A DNA stretch of 64,000 nucleotides from Halomonas sp. YLGW01 (GTDB lineage Bacteria; Pseudomonadota; Gammaproteobacteria; Pseudomonadales; Halomonadaceae): the NCBI RefSeq assembly GCF_014840935.1, contig NZ_CP062005.1:372001-436000 (forward strand), in the 5' to 3' direction. Under the pieces are notes generated by a model. It was not told the DNA's origin, did no database searches, and saw only the letters and a program-made list of their open reading frames with translations. The translations under genes were made by a program, and so were the position numbers. How positions within the stretch are numbered: position 1 is the first letter of the stretch; each line of letters begins with the position of its first letter. Below are positions 1-7,721 of this stretch, piece after piece.

Positions 1-2366
1 ACGCCCACATCACCCTGGTCAACACCATGAAGGGCGAGACCCTCGATGTGGACGGCGTCAACGAGAAGTTCGGCCTGCCGCCGGAGCTGATCATCGACTT
101 CCTGGCGCTGATGGGCGACAAGGTCGACAACATCCCGGGGGTGCCAGGCGTCGGCGAGAAGACCGCGCTTGGCCTCTTGCAGGGCATGCAGGGTGGGCTC
201 GACACCATCTACGGCGACCTGGAGCGGATCAAGTCGCTGAGCTTCCGCGGCGCCAAGACGCTTGGCAAGAAGCTCGAGGCGCATCGCGACGAGGCCTTCC
301 TCTCGCATCAGCTCGCCACCATCAAGACCAACTGCGAGCTGCCGGTGGGGCTTGATGATCTCGACATCGCCCATCCGGACCGCGAGGCGCTGATCGAGCT
401 GTACCGGGAGATGGAGTTCAAGGCCTGGCTCTCCGACCTGCTCGAGGGCAAGGACGAGGCAGCCGGAAGCAAACCTGCCGGCGATACGGCGACCGCCGCC
501 CAGGCGGGAGCATCCGACGAAAGCCAGGATGAAGCCGAGGCCGATACCCCCTCGTCACAGCGCGTGGATCGGGTGATTCTCGACCAGGCCGACTTCGATG
601 CCTGGTGTGAGCGCCTGGCGGGGAGCGACGCCTTCTGCTTCGATCTGGAGACGACGAGCCTCAACTACATGGAGGCCGAGATCGTCGGCATCGGGCTGGC
701 CCTGGAGGCCGGCGAGGCTGCCTATATTCCGCTGGCTCACGACTACCTCGACGCCCCCGCCCAGCTCGATCGCAGGGCGGTGCTCGAGGCGCTGACGCCG
801 CTGCTCGAGGATGCCACCAAGGCCAAGATCGGCCAGAACCTCAAGTACGACATCTCGGTGCTGGCCAGCTACCACATCCGGGTGGCCGGGCCGCTTCACG
901 ACACCATGCTCGAGTCCTACGTGCTCAACTCCACCGCCACTCGCCATGACATGGACTCGCTGGCGCTCAAGTACCTGGGCGAGAAGACGGTGAGCTTCGA
1001 GGAGATCGCCGGCAAGGGGGCCAAGCAGCTGACCTTCAACCAGATCGCCCTCGAGCAGGCCGCCCCCTACGCCTGCGAGGACGTCGACATCACCCTGCGC
1101 CTGCACCATACGCTTCGCCCGCGTCTCGAGCAGGAGGGCCGTGTCGCCGAGGTGCTGGACGGCCTCGAGCGCCCGCTGATCCCGGTGCTCTCGCACATCG
1201 AGCGCACCGGCGTGGCACTGGACGCCGAGCGCCTGCATACCCAGAGCCGCGAGCTTGAGACGCGTATCCGCGAGCTCGAGGCTCGCGCTCACGAGCTCGC
1301 CGGACGCGAGTTCAACCTGGGCTCGCCCAAGCAGCTCGGCCAGATCCTCTTCGAGGAGCAGAAGCTGCCGGTCAAGAAGAAGACCCCCAAGGGCGCTCCC
1401 TCCACCGCCGAGGCGGTGCTCGAGGAGCTGGCGCTGGACTTCCCGCTGCCCAAGGTGATCATCGAGCATCGCGGGCTCTCCAAGCTCAAGTCGACCTACA
1501 CCGACAAGCTGCCGCTGCTGGTCAACAAGGCCACCGGCCGGGTGCACACCAGCTACCACCAGGCGGTGACCGCCACCGGGCGGCTGTCATCCAGCGATCC
1601 CAACCTGCAGAACATTCCGATTCGCACCGAGGAAGGGCGCAAGATCCGCCAGGCCTTCATCGCCCGGCCCGGCTACAAGATCGTCGCCGCCGACTACTCC
1701 CAGATCGAGCTGCGCATCATGGCGCATCTCTCCGAGGATGCCGGCCTGCTCGAGGCCTTCGCCGAGGATCGTGACATCCACGCCGCGACCGCCGCGGAGG
1801 TGTTCGGCGTCGAGCTTTCCAAGGTCACCACCGAGCAGCGGCGCAGCGCCAAGGCGATCAACTTCGGGCTGATCTACGGCATGAGCGCCTGGGGGCTGGG
1901 CAAGCAGCTCAACATCGAGCGCAACCAGGCCCAGACCTATATCGACCGCTACTTCGACCGCTACCCCGGGGTGGCCCGCTACATGGAGCGCATTCGCGCC
2001 CAGGCCGCGGAAGACGGCTTCGTCGAGACCGTCGCCGGCCGCCGGCTCTACCTGCCCGAGATCAAGGCGCAGAATCAGGGCCGCCGCCAGGCCGCCGAGC
2101 GCACCGCCATCAACGCCCCCATGCAGGGCACGGCCGCCGACATCATCAAGCGCGCCATGATCGACGTGCACGCCTGGCTAGCGGAGGGCGAGATGGATGC
2201 CTGGATGGTCATGCAGGTGCACGACGAACTGGTCTTCGAGGTGAAAAACGAGCAGGTCGACGACTTCATCGACGCCGTGAAGACCCGCATGCGCGATGCC
2301 GCCGATCTGAAGGTGCCGCTGATCGTCGAGGCCGAAAGCGGCATCAACTGGGACGAAGCGCACTGA
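1..2366 (+). CDS. polA: DNA polymerase I, 5'-truncated by the window edge
   Basis: Replication and repair polymerase that removes RNA primers and fills gaps. The reading frame is already open at base 3 and reads AHITLVNTMKGE, so the gene begins upstream and the first part of the 5'-nuclease domain is missing. What remains is the end of that domain (helix-hairpin-helix region GDKVDNIPGVPGVGEKTA), a variable Ala/Glu/Asp-rich linker (about 450-560), a 3'-5' exonuclease domain that keeps its Asp-x-Glu pair (FDLETTS, near 640), and the polymerase domain with motif A (DYSQIELRIMAH, near 1690), motif B (KAINFGLIYG, near 1850) and motif C (QVHDELVFEV, near 2215). All three activities therefore look intact. 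The stop is TGA at 2364-2366. Confidence 0.97.
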   Translation, partial: AHITLVNTMKGETLDVDGVNEKFGLPPELIIDFLALMGDKVDNIPGVPGVGEKTALGLLQGMQGGLDTIYGDLERIKSLSFRGAKTLGKKLEAHRDEAFLSHQLATIKTNCELPVGLDDLDIAHPDREALIELYREMEFKAWLSDLLEGKDEAAGSKPAGDTATAAQAGASDESQDEAEADTPSSQRVDRVILDQADFDAWCERLAGSDAFCFDLETTSLNYMEAEIVGIGLALEAGEAAYIPLAHDYLDAPAQLDRRAVLEALTPLLEDATKAKIGQNLKYDISVLASYHIRVAGPLHDTMLESYVLNSTATRHDMDSLALKYLGEKTVSFEEIAGKGAKQLTFNQIALEQAAPYACEDVDITLRLHHTLRPRLEQEGRVAEVLDGLERPLIPVLSHIERTGVALDAERLHTQSRELETRIRELEARAHELAGREFNLGSPKQLGQILFEEQKLPVKKKTPKGAPSTAEAVLEELALDFPLPKVIIEHRGLSKLKSTYTDKLPLLVNKATGRVHTSYHQAVTATGRLSSSDPNLQNIPIRTEEGRKIRQAFIARPGYKIVAADYSQIELRIMAHLSEDAGLLEAFAEDRDIHAATAAEVFGVELSKVTTEQRRSAKAINFGLIYGMSAWGLGKQLNIERNQAQTYIDRYFDRYPGVARYMERIRAQAAEDGFVETVAGRRLYLPEIKAQNQGRRQAAERTAINAPMQGTAADIIKRAMIDVHAWLAEGEMDAWMVMQVHDELVFEVKNEQVDDFIDAVKTRMRDAADLKVPLIVEAESGINWDEAH

Positions 2367-2403
2367 GCACAGCTGCTCGGCAACAGTCTTGAACGCACAA
2401 AAC

Positions 2404-2431
2404 CATCAGCCCGGCTTAGGCCGGGCTGATG
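2404..2431. terminator. Bidirectional-type hairpin between polA and the convergent ykgJ-like gene
   Basis: A perfect 12-bp stem (2404-2415 with 2420-2431) closes a TTAG loop. No T-run follows on the plus strand. Reading on the minus strand the stem is followed by GTTTTG, so it is a better terminator for the minus-strand gene that ends at 2524, and it may also end polA transcripts. Confidence 0.6.
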
Positions 2432-2523
2432 CGTATTGGGAAGAAAAGCGGGCAGGGCGGTCGCCATGAAGGAGAGGCGCTTCCGCTAGAAAAGCATCGG
2501 CGCAATATACAAGGTGCTTCACA

Positions 2524-2862
2524 CTACATGCTGGCCGCGCGCTCGGTGAGGCATTCATCCGAGGCCATCTCGAACTCCCGGCAGATCAGCGGCCTGTTTT
2601 CGTAGATGGTGCACATCAGGGTGTCGCGATCGAGCGCCGAGCACCAGCCATCCTCCAGGCGCCGCATCGTCTCTCCGCCCCATTCGTCCACCTCGATATG
2701 GCGCTCCGGCACGCCGGTATCCGTAAAGATGACCACCTCCAGGCGGCAGCAGCAGGCCTGGCAGTTCGAGCAGGAGACGTCGGATACCGGCAGGTTCTTC
2801 GCTTCGATGGGCGTCATGTAAGACCGCAGTAATGGAGATTTGCCGTCATCATACGCCAGCAT
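2524..2862 (-). CDS. YkgJ-family cysteine-cluster protein
   Basis: A 112-residue soluble protein with the cysteine pattern of the YkgJ / CxxCxxCC family (SCSNCQACCCR near residue 32, then single Cys in GWCSALD, MCTIYE, PLICREF and DECL). The family is thought to bind zinc or an iron-sulfur cluster; its biochemical role is not established. The first ATG (2862) has no visible ribosome binding site, and a second in-frame ATG at 2817 (MTPIEAKNLP) is possible. It is transcribed towards polA and stands alone. The family call rests on the Cys spacing and length and is fairly secure; the function is open. Confidence 0.8.
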   Translation of the reverse strand: MLAYDDGKSPLLRSYMTPIEAKNLPVSDVSCSNCQACCCRLEVVIFTDTGVPERHIEVDEWGGETMRRLEDGWCSALDRDTLMCTIYENRPLICREFEMASDECLTERAASM

Positions 2863-2957
2863 TGCGGCGTTTTCGCGACGCGTTTGGCGCAGCAGGCCCC
2901 TGAGCCATCAACGACACTGCCTGTGCCGGGCGCTTCTGCGAGCATCCCATCCCGTCA

Positions 2958-3842
2958 TCATGACAGCCAGTCCTTGAAGGTTTGCGCGGCCCGCTTCAGC
3001 GGCTCCTTGATCCCGTGCACCAGAAAATCATGCTTCCTGGAATCGTACACAAAGTCGCCCACCCGTCGCAGTCGGCCTTCCCTGACGGCTTGAGACACCA
3101 TGAAATCCCAACCGAGGCTCACGCCCAGGCCCTCCAGAGCGGCGTTGTAACTGAGAGAGACCTGATTGAATTTCAAGCCATGGGGTTTGGGGGCGTACGC
3201 TTCGTTGAAGTGGGCAAACCAGTCGACCCAGTCGATGCAGTCCCAGGCACTGGAATCCAGTTCAATCAGCGGAAGCGCCTTTAGCTCTTGAAGCGTTTGG
3301 TGCTCAGGTAGCGCAAGGTCCGGCCGGCAGACGGGATAGACGCGTTCAGCGAACAAGGGCTGCGCATCCAGCCCTGGCCAGCCTCCGCTGCCAAAGAGAA
3401 TACCGAAGTCATACTCCTCGATGACCGCCGGTGTCATCCCATTGTCGGACTGGATGCTCACCGTGATCTCCGGGTGCTCACGGTTAAACGCCATGACCCT
3501 GGGGAACAGCCAGTAATGGGAGACCGCGTGGGTAGCGATCACGGTGACCGTATTGGCATCCTGCCGCTGACGAATCCGCTCAATACCGCTGGATAACTGT
3601 GCCAGCGCGGGCTGGATTTCCTGCAGCAAGGCGGCGCCGGCGGAGGTCAGCTCGATACCCCGCGCATGCCTGAGAAACACCGGGGAGCGGGTGTGCTCCT
3701 CGAGCGTTCTGACTTGCTTGCTGACGGCGCTTTGGCTGAGGTGAAGCTCCTCGGCCGCCGAGGAAAAGCTACCGTGCCGGGCGACGGCCTCAAATGCCGA
3801 CAAGGCATGGATGGGCGGAAGACGTTTAAGCTTGGTGATCAA
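2958..3842 (-). CDS. LysR-family transcriptional regulator (GcvA-like)
   Basis: An N-terminal winged HTH is clear (SAFEAVARHGSFSSAAEEL, then LSQSAVSKQVRTLEEH), followed by a periplasmic-binding-protein-like effector domain; HALSAFEAVARHGSFS is typical of the GcvA/AmpR branch. The open frame extends upstream to an ATG at 3947, but those residues do not look like LysR sequence. I place the start at the TTG at 3842 (reads MITKLKRLPPIHALSAF), giving 294 residues, the usual family length; no strong ribosome binding site supports it. It diverges from the EamA transporter gene at 4031, and the 188-bp spacer holds a T-N11-A dyad, so control of that exporter plus autoregulation is the natural inference. 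Confidence 0.85.
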   Translation of the reverse strand: MITKLKRLPPIHALSAFEAVARHGSFSSAAEELHLSQSAVSKQVRTLEEHTRSPVFLRHARGIELTSAGAALLQEIQPALAQLSSGIERIRQRQDANTVTVIATHAVSHYWLFPRVMAFNREHPEITVSIQSDNGMTPAVIEEYDFGILFGSGGWPGLDAQPLFAERVYPVCRPDLALPEHQTLQELKALPLIELDSSAWDCIDWVDWFAHFNEAYAPKPHGLKFNQVSLSYNAALEGLGVSLGWDFMVSQAVREGRLRRVGDFVYDSRKHDFLVHGIKEPLKRAAQTFKDWLS

Positions 3843-3924
3843 CAGACTGATCCGAAAGCGGTGATGAGTGGATATCTGCTGATTATCTTGCGCCAGTGAT
3901 GCCGGGAAAGACAGCCTACCCGCC

Positions 3925-3939
3925 ATGCCGGTATGGCAT
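3925..3939. promoter_or_regulatory. Candidate LysR-type operator (T-N11-A dyad)
   Basis: ATGCC-GGTAT-GGCAT is a perfect 5-bp dyad with a 5-bp spacer and has the T-N11-A form of LysR-type binding sites. It lies in the spacer between the divergent regulator (start 3842) and the EamA transporter (start 4031). Its role is inferred from position and shape only. Confidence 0.5.
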
Positions 3940-4030
3940 ACCCTCATGCGGTATTGTCGCTACTGGCCGCACTGCCCGGGCCGGTAGAGTCACTCACTTC
4001 TTGAACATCAAACGCGATGGGGGAGTGAAC

Positions 4031-5005
4031 ATGATCCGGACCGGAGTGCTACTGGGGGCGGCCGCCGGCGCCTGCTGGGGGCTGGTTTTCTTAAGTCCCC
4101 TGGTACTGAGCGCGTTCAGCGCCCTTGAAATTGCCGCTGGTCGGTTCCTGGTTTACGGCGTGGTGTCGCTGGTCTGTCTGCTTCCGTTCGTCCGCACCTT
4201 GTCTAAGCGCCTCACTCCATCAGATGTCATGTTGCTGTTGTTGCTGGGTGCCTGTGGCAATGTCGCCTTTTTTGCCCTCCTGGCGGCGTCGATCCAGAAG
4301 GTCGGCGTTGCACCGGCTTCCCTGATTGTGGGCCTGGTACCGGTGGTGGTGACGGTCCTGGGAAGACATGACCAGGGGGCTGCTTCCCTCCGACAATTGG
4401 CCTGGCCCCTGGCGTTGGTTCTCGCCGGCGTGGCCTGCATCAATCTGGATACGCTGGGTAGCGTTTCGGCATCCTCCAACAGTCTGACCGACGTCATTCA
4501 GGGGCTGATCTTTGCCTGTGCCGCCCTGGCAAGCTGGAGCCTGTTTGCGGTGCTGAATGCTCGAGCCCTCAAGTCCCTTGCGAGCGTGTCCAGTCAACAG
4601 TGGTCCTACCTGACGGGCCTGGCGTCCGGCCTGTGGGCTCTGGTGCTGGCTTGCGTGGTTTGGGGCGGCGGTTTTTCGCCTTTAGAACCGCAGGCCAACG
4701 TACTGGAGCCGATCGTCGTGGACCGGGACTGGCAACTGTTCTGGCTTGTCAGCGTTGGCATCGGCATCGCCGGTTCGTTAATCGCGAACGCCTGTTGGAA
4801 TGGCGCGTCCCGGCGTCTTCCGCTGACCCTAACCGGGCAGGTATTTGTGTTTGAACCTCTCTTCGCGCTGCTCTATGGCTTCGTCTACGAGGCTCGTGCA
4901 CCAAGAGCGATGGAGATGGTGGCCATCGCCCTGATGATCACCGGCGTGCTCTGGACCATCCGGAAGCACGCCCCCCGCAACAGGGCATTCGTAGAGGCGT
5001 CCTGA
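4031..5005 (+). CDS. EamA/DMT-family inner-membrane transporter
   Basis: A 324-residue protein with about ten hydrophobic segments in two EamA repeats (first from MIRTGVLLGAAAGACWG, second from GLIFACAALASWSLFAVLN). The family exports small metabolites such as amino acids; the substrate here cannot be read from sequence. The frame is open further upstream (3896), but those 45 residues are not membrane-like. The ATG at 4031 follows a GGGAG ribosome binding site and starts exactly where the first repeat begins. It is divergent from a LysR regulator, a common exporter-regulator pairing. Confidence 0.85.
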   Translation: MIRTGVLLGAAAGACWGLVFLSPLVLSAFSALEIAAGRFLVYGVVSLVCLLPFVRTLSKRLTPSDVMLLLLLGACGNVAFFALLAASIQKVGVAPASLIVGLVPVVVTVLGRHDQGAASLRQLAWPLALVLAGVACINLDTLGSVSASSNSLTDVIQGLIFACAALASWSLFAVLNARALKSLASVSSQQWSYLTGLASGLWALVLACVVWGGGFSPLEPQANVLEPIVVDRDWQLFWLVSVGIGIAGSLIANACWNGASRRLPLTLTGQVFVFEPLFALLYGFVYEARAPRAMEMVAIALMITGVLWTIRKHAPRNRAFVEAS

Positions 5006-5145
5006 CAGGAGGCAGTGGTCGAGGCAGCGCGAACTCGCCGGGTGCTGGTCGCCTCATCGATCGGCTCGGCTGAGCGGCTTGACCACCGAGTAAGTCGTGC
5101 GCCGGCATGCGAGGGCCGGTACTGACGGCCATGGGGAAGATAAAC

Positions 5146-5174
5146 GAAGGCCCGCGGCAATGCCGCGGGCCTTC
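5146..5174. terminator. Intergenic hairpin between convergent EamA and iron-binding protein genes
   Basis: GAAGGCCCGCGGCA at 5146-5159 pairs perfectly with 5161-5174, so the real loop forms within the centre of the stem. Reading on the minus strand it is followed by GTTTATCTT. It can serve either converging gene. Confidence 0.6.
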
Positions 5175-5212
5175 ATGTCTTTCAGCTGGTCAGGCGCTCG
5201 GGCCCCGCGGGC

Positions 5213-6241
5213 TTAGCGCCAGCCGACGCGGTCGAAGATGCGCACCGCCTGGGGGTTGTTCTCGCCCAGCACGCTGACGTTCAGGTCGTCGCGCTTGAAG
5301 TCGCCCCAGGAATCCAGCACCTCGTCGATGGCAACGCCGTCGACCACCGGGAACTCGTGGTTGCCCTTGGAGAACAGCGCCTGGGCTTCATCGGAGGCCA
5401 GGAACTCAAGGAAACGCTGGGCATTTTCCGGGTGCGGGGCGCCCTTGATCATGCCTGCGCCACCGACGTTGATATGGGCGCCACGACCGTCCTGGTTGGG
5501 GAACAGGATATTGATCGACTCGGCGGCCTCGCGGGTGGCCTCATCATCGGACTCGAGCATGCGCACGTAGTAGTAGTGATTGGCCACGGCCACGTCGCAC
5601 TCGCCGCTGGCCACGCCGAGCAGCTGGTCGGTGTCGCCGCCCTCGGGGTCGCGAGCCAGGTTGTCGACCACGCCCTGCGCCCATTGCTCGGCGCCTTCCT
5701 CGCCGTGATGGGCGATCATCGAGGCCAGCAGGGACTGGTTGTAGATGTTGTTCGAGGAGCGGATGCACACCCGGCCCTCGAGGCTCGGGTCGGCGAGGGC
5801 TTCATAGGTGGAAATCTCGCTCGGGTCGATGGCTTCCGGGTTGTAGAAGATGGCCCGCACGCGCTGGCTGAAGCCGAACCACTTGCCCTCGGGGTGGTGC
5901 ATGGCTTCGGGCAGGCGCTCGTCGAGCAGCGCGGAATCGACCGGGGCGAAGATGTCCTCCTCCTCGGCGCGCCACAGGCGGCCGGCGTCCACGGTCATCA
6001 TGATGTCGGCGGGACCGGCCTCGCTCTCCAGCAGGATGCGCTGGATCAGTTGGTCGGAGTTGCCCTCGAGCACGTTGACGTCGATGCCGGTCTTCTCGGT
6101 GAAGGCGTCATAGAGCGCCTGATCCGAGTCGTAGTGTCGCGCCGAGTAGATGTTCACGGAGTCGGCCAGGGCCTGGCTCGAGACGACGGAGCCGGCCAGC
6201 AGGGCGGCGAGGGGCAGGACGTGACGGCGTTGCAGGGGCAT
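5213..6241 (-). CDS. Iron(III) ABC transporter, periplasmic binding protein (FbpA/FutA type)
   Basis: Captures ferric iron in the periplasm for an FbpABC-type importer. I chose the ATG at 6241 because it has a GAGG site six bases upstream and gives a normal signal peptide (MPLQRRHVLPLAALLAG...QALA, then DSVNIYSARHYDSD); ATGs at 6259 and 6343 are also in frame. The mature part shows family hallmarks: NIYSARHYDSD near the new N terminus, a Tyr-rich ANHYYYVRM segment matching the conserved Fe-ligating tyrosines, and IRSSNNIYNQSL. Length is 342 residues. A Fur-like box lies at 6280-6298, just upstream, and the ATPase gene is divergent on the other side of it. Iron specificity is inferred from family and the Fur-like box. 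Confidence 0.9.
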   Translation of the reverse strand: MPLQRRHVLPLAALLAGSVVSSQALADSVNIYSARHYDSDQALYDAFTEKTGIDVNVLEGNSDQLIQRILLESEAGPADIMMTVDAGRLWRAEEEDIFAPVDSALLDERLPEAMHHPEGKWFGFSQRVRAIFYNPEAIDPSEISTYEALADPSLEGRVCIRSSNNIYNQSLLASMIAHHGEEGAEQWAQGVVDNLARDPEGGDTDQLLGVASGECDVAVANHYYYVRMLESDDEATREAAESINILFPNQDGRGAHINVGGAGMIKGAPHPENAQRFLEFLASDEAQALFSKGNHEFPVVDGVAIDEVLDSWGDFKRDDLNVSVLGENNPQAVRIFDRVGWR

Positions 6242-6279
6242 CGGAAACCTCGTGAGCATGCGAGAACCTGAAATTGAAT

Positions 6280-6298
6280 GATAATGCGTTGCATTAAC
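6280..6298. promoter_or_regulatory. Fur box between divergent iron-transport genes
   Basis: GATAATGCGTTGCATTAAC matches 13 of 19 positions of the classical Fur consensus GATAATGATAATCATTATC and contains a perfect dyad TAATGC-GTT-GCATTA (6282-6296). It is about 40 bp upstream of the binding-protein start on the minus strand and upstream of the divergent ATPase gene, so it could repress both when iron is plentiful. Confidence 0.7.
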
Positions 6299-6548
6299 CA
6301 TGCTGCCATTGAAGCGCTTGCGGGGGGCAACGTCAACTGCCATTGCACCCGGTTGTCGCGGCAGCGGTCAGCGACTCGGCAGAAAGCGGGCATGACATGA
6401 CCCAGGTCATGACGCCGTCGGGGGCGTCATGTCGTCGCCGCGTGCGTCGGGGCCGGCAAAGCGAGTAAACTGCATGCACTTAGGACGCATTCCCGCTTTC
6501 ACGCTGCGGTGCACGCCGCAGACGGACGAGATGAGACGACGAGCTTCC

Positions 6549-7721
6549 ATGACCTCCCAAGCGATCCCGACCGACACCGACCGCCAGGTGTTCCACGAGG
6601 CCCCCGTCCTCGCCATGCATCACATCCGCCACGCCTATGGCCAGCATCAGGCGGTGGAGGATGTCAGCCTGTACGTGGAGCAGGGCGAGGTGGTCTGTCT
6701 GCTGGGCCCCTCCGGCTGTGGCAAGACCACGCTACTGCGTATCGTCGCCGGCCTGGAGACCGTGCAGGAAGGAGGCGTCGATCTGGGGGGGCGGCCGATC
6801 GGCCGCCCCGGCAAGCCGCATGTGCCGCCGGAGAAGCGCAACGTGGGGCTGGCCTTCCAGGATTCGGCGCTGTTCCCGCACCTCTCCGTGCTCGACAACG
6901 TGGCCTTCGGGCTCGAATCCCTGCCCGGCAAGCAGCGTCGGGCACGGGCCATGGAGCTCTTGGCGCAGCTGGGCATGGAGGGCTATGCCAAGAGCTTCCC
7001 GCATACCCTCTCCGGCGGGCAGCAGCAGCGGGTGGCGCTGGCCCGTGCGCTGGCGCCGGCGCCCTCGCTGATGCTGCTGGACGAGCCCTTCTCGAGCCTG
7101 GACGCGCGCCTGCGCGATCGCATCCGCGACGATACCCTGCATGTGTTGAAGCGGGTCGGCGCGGGCGCCCTGCTGGTCACCCACGACCCGGAAGAGGCGA
7201 TGTTCATGGCCGATCGCATCGCCCTGATGCGCGATGGCCAGATCGTGCAGATGGGCACGCCGCTGGAGCTCTATTGCGCGCCCAAGGATCCCTTCGTGGT
7301 GACCTTCTTCGGTGAGGTCAACGAGATGGCCGGCGAGGTATGCGGCGGGCGGGTGACGACGCCGGTCGGCGAGGTGCCGGCAGACGAGCTGCCGGACGGC
7401 TGCCCGGTGCGGGTACTGATCCGCCCCGAGGCGCTCAAGGTGGTGACGCTGGACGAGGCGCCGGTTGAGCCCCATAGCCATGAGCATCACCGTCATGAGC
7501 CTCACAGCCATAAACCTCACAGCCATGTGGTGATGGCCAAGTTGCTGGGCCGCTCGAGCCTGGTGCACATCTGCGCCCACGGCGCGGATGGCTGGGAAGC
7601 CCACCTCCACGCCCGGGTGCCGGGCGTGTTCCTGCCCGAGGAGGGCCAGCCGGTGATGATCCAGCTGGACCCGTCACAGGTCTTTGTCTTTCCCGCCGAC
7701 GGCGCCGCTGCCGGGGCGTGA
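6549..7721 (+). CDS. Iron(III) ABC transporter ATP-binding protein (FbpC type) with His-rich insert
   Basis: Energises ferric iron import. It has all nucleotide-binding motifs: Walker A GPSGCGKTT, signature LSGGQQQR, Walker B LMLLDEP and switch His in LLVTHDP, followed by a C-terminal TOBE-like domain. Within that domain is an unusual His-rich stretch (PHSHEHHRHEPHSHKPHSH, DNA about 7470-7527), which could bind metal; that is inference. Start choice is uncertain: ATG 6549 (MTSQAIPT) has GAG upstream, ATG 6531 is an alternative, and the frame runs back to 6429. It diverges from the binding-protein gene, and its last 48 bp overlap the 3' end of the permease gene on the opposite strand. Confidence 0.88.
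   Translation: MTSQAIPTDTDRQVFHEAPVLAMHHIRHAYGQHQAVEDVSLYVEQGEVVCLLGPSGCGKTTLLRIVAGLETVQEGGVDLGGRPIGRPGKPHVPPEKRNVGLAFQDSALFPHLSVLDNVAFGLESLPGKQRRARAMELLAQLGMEGYAKSFPHTLSGGQQQRVALARALAPAPSLMLLDEPFSSLDARLRDRIRDDTLHVLKRVGAGALLVTHDPEEAMFMADRIALMRDGQIVQMGTPLELYCAPKDPFVVTFFGEVNEMAGEVCGGRVTTPVGEVPADELPDGCPVRVLIRPEALKVVTLDEAPVEPHSHEHHRHEPHSHKPHSHVVMAKLLGRSSLVHICAHGADGWEAHLHARVPGVFLPEEGQPVMIQLDPSQVFVFPADGAAAGA

Noticed and set aside
5357-6271. Plus-strand frame opposite the iron-binding protein gene
   Set aside because: Shadow of a recognised periplasmic binding protein; no ribosome site and no family.
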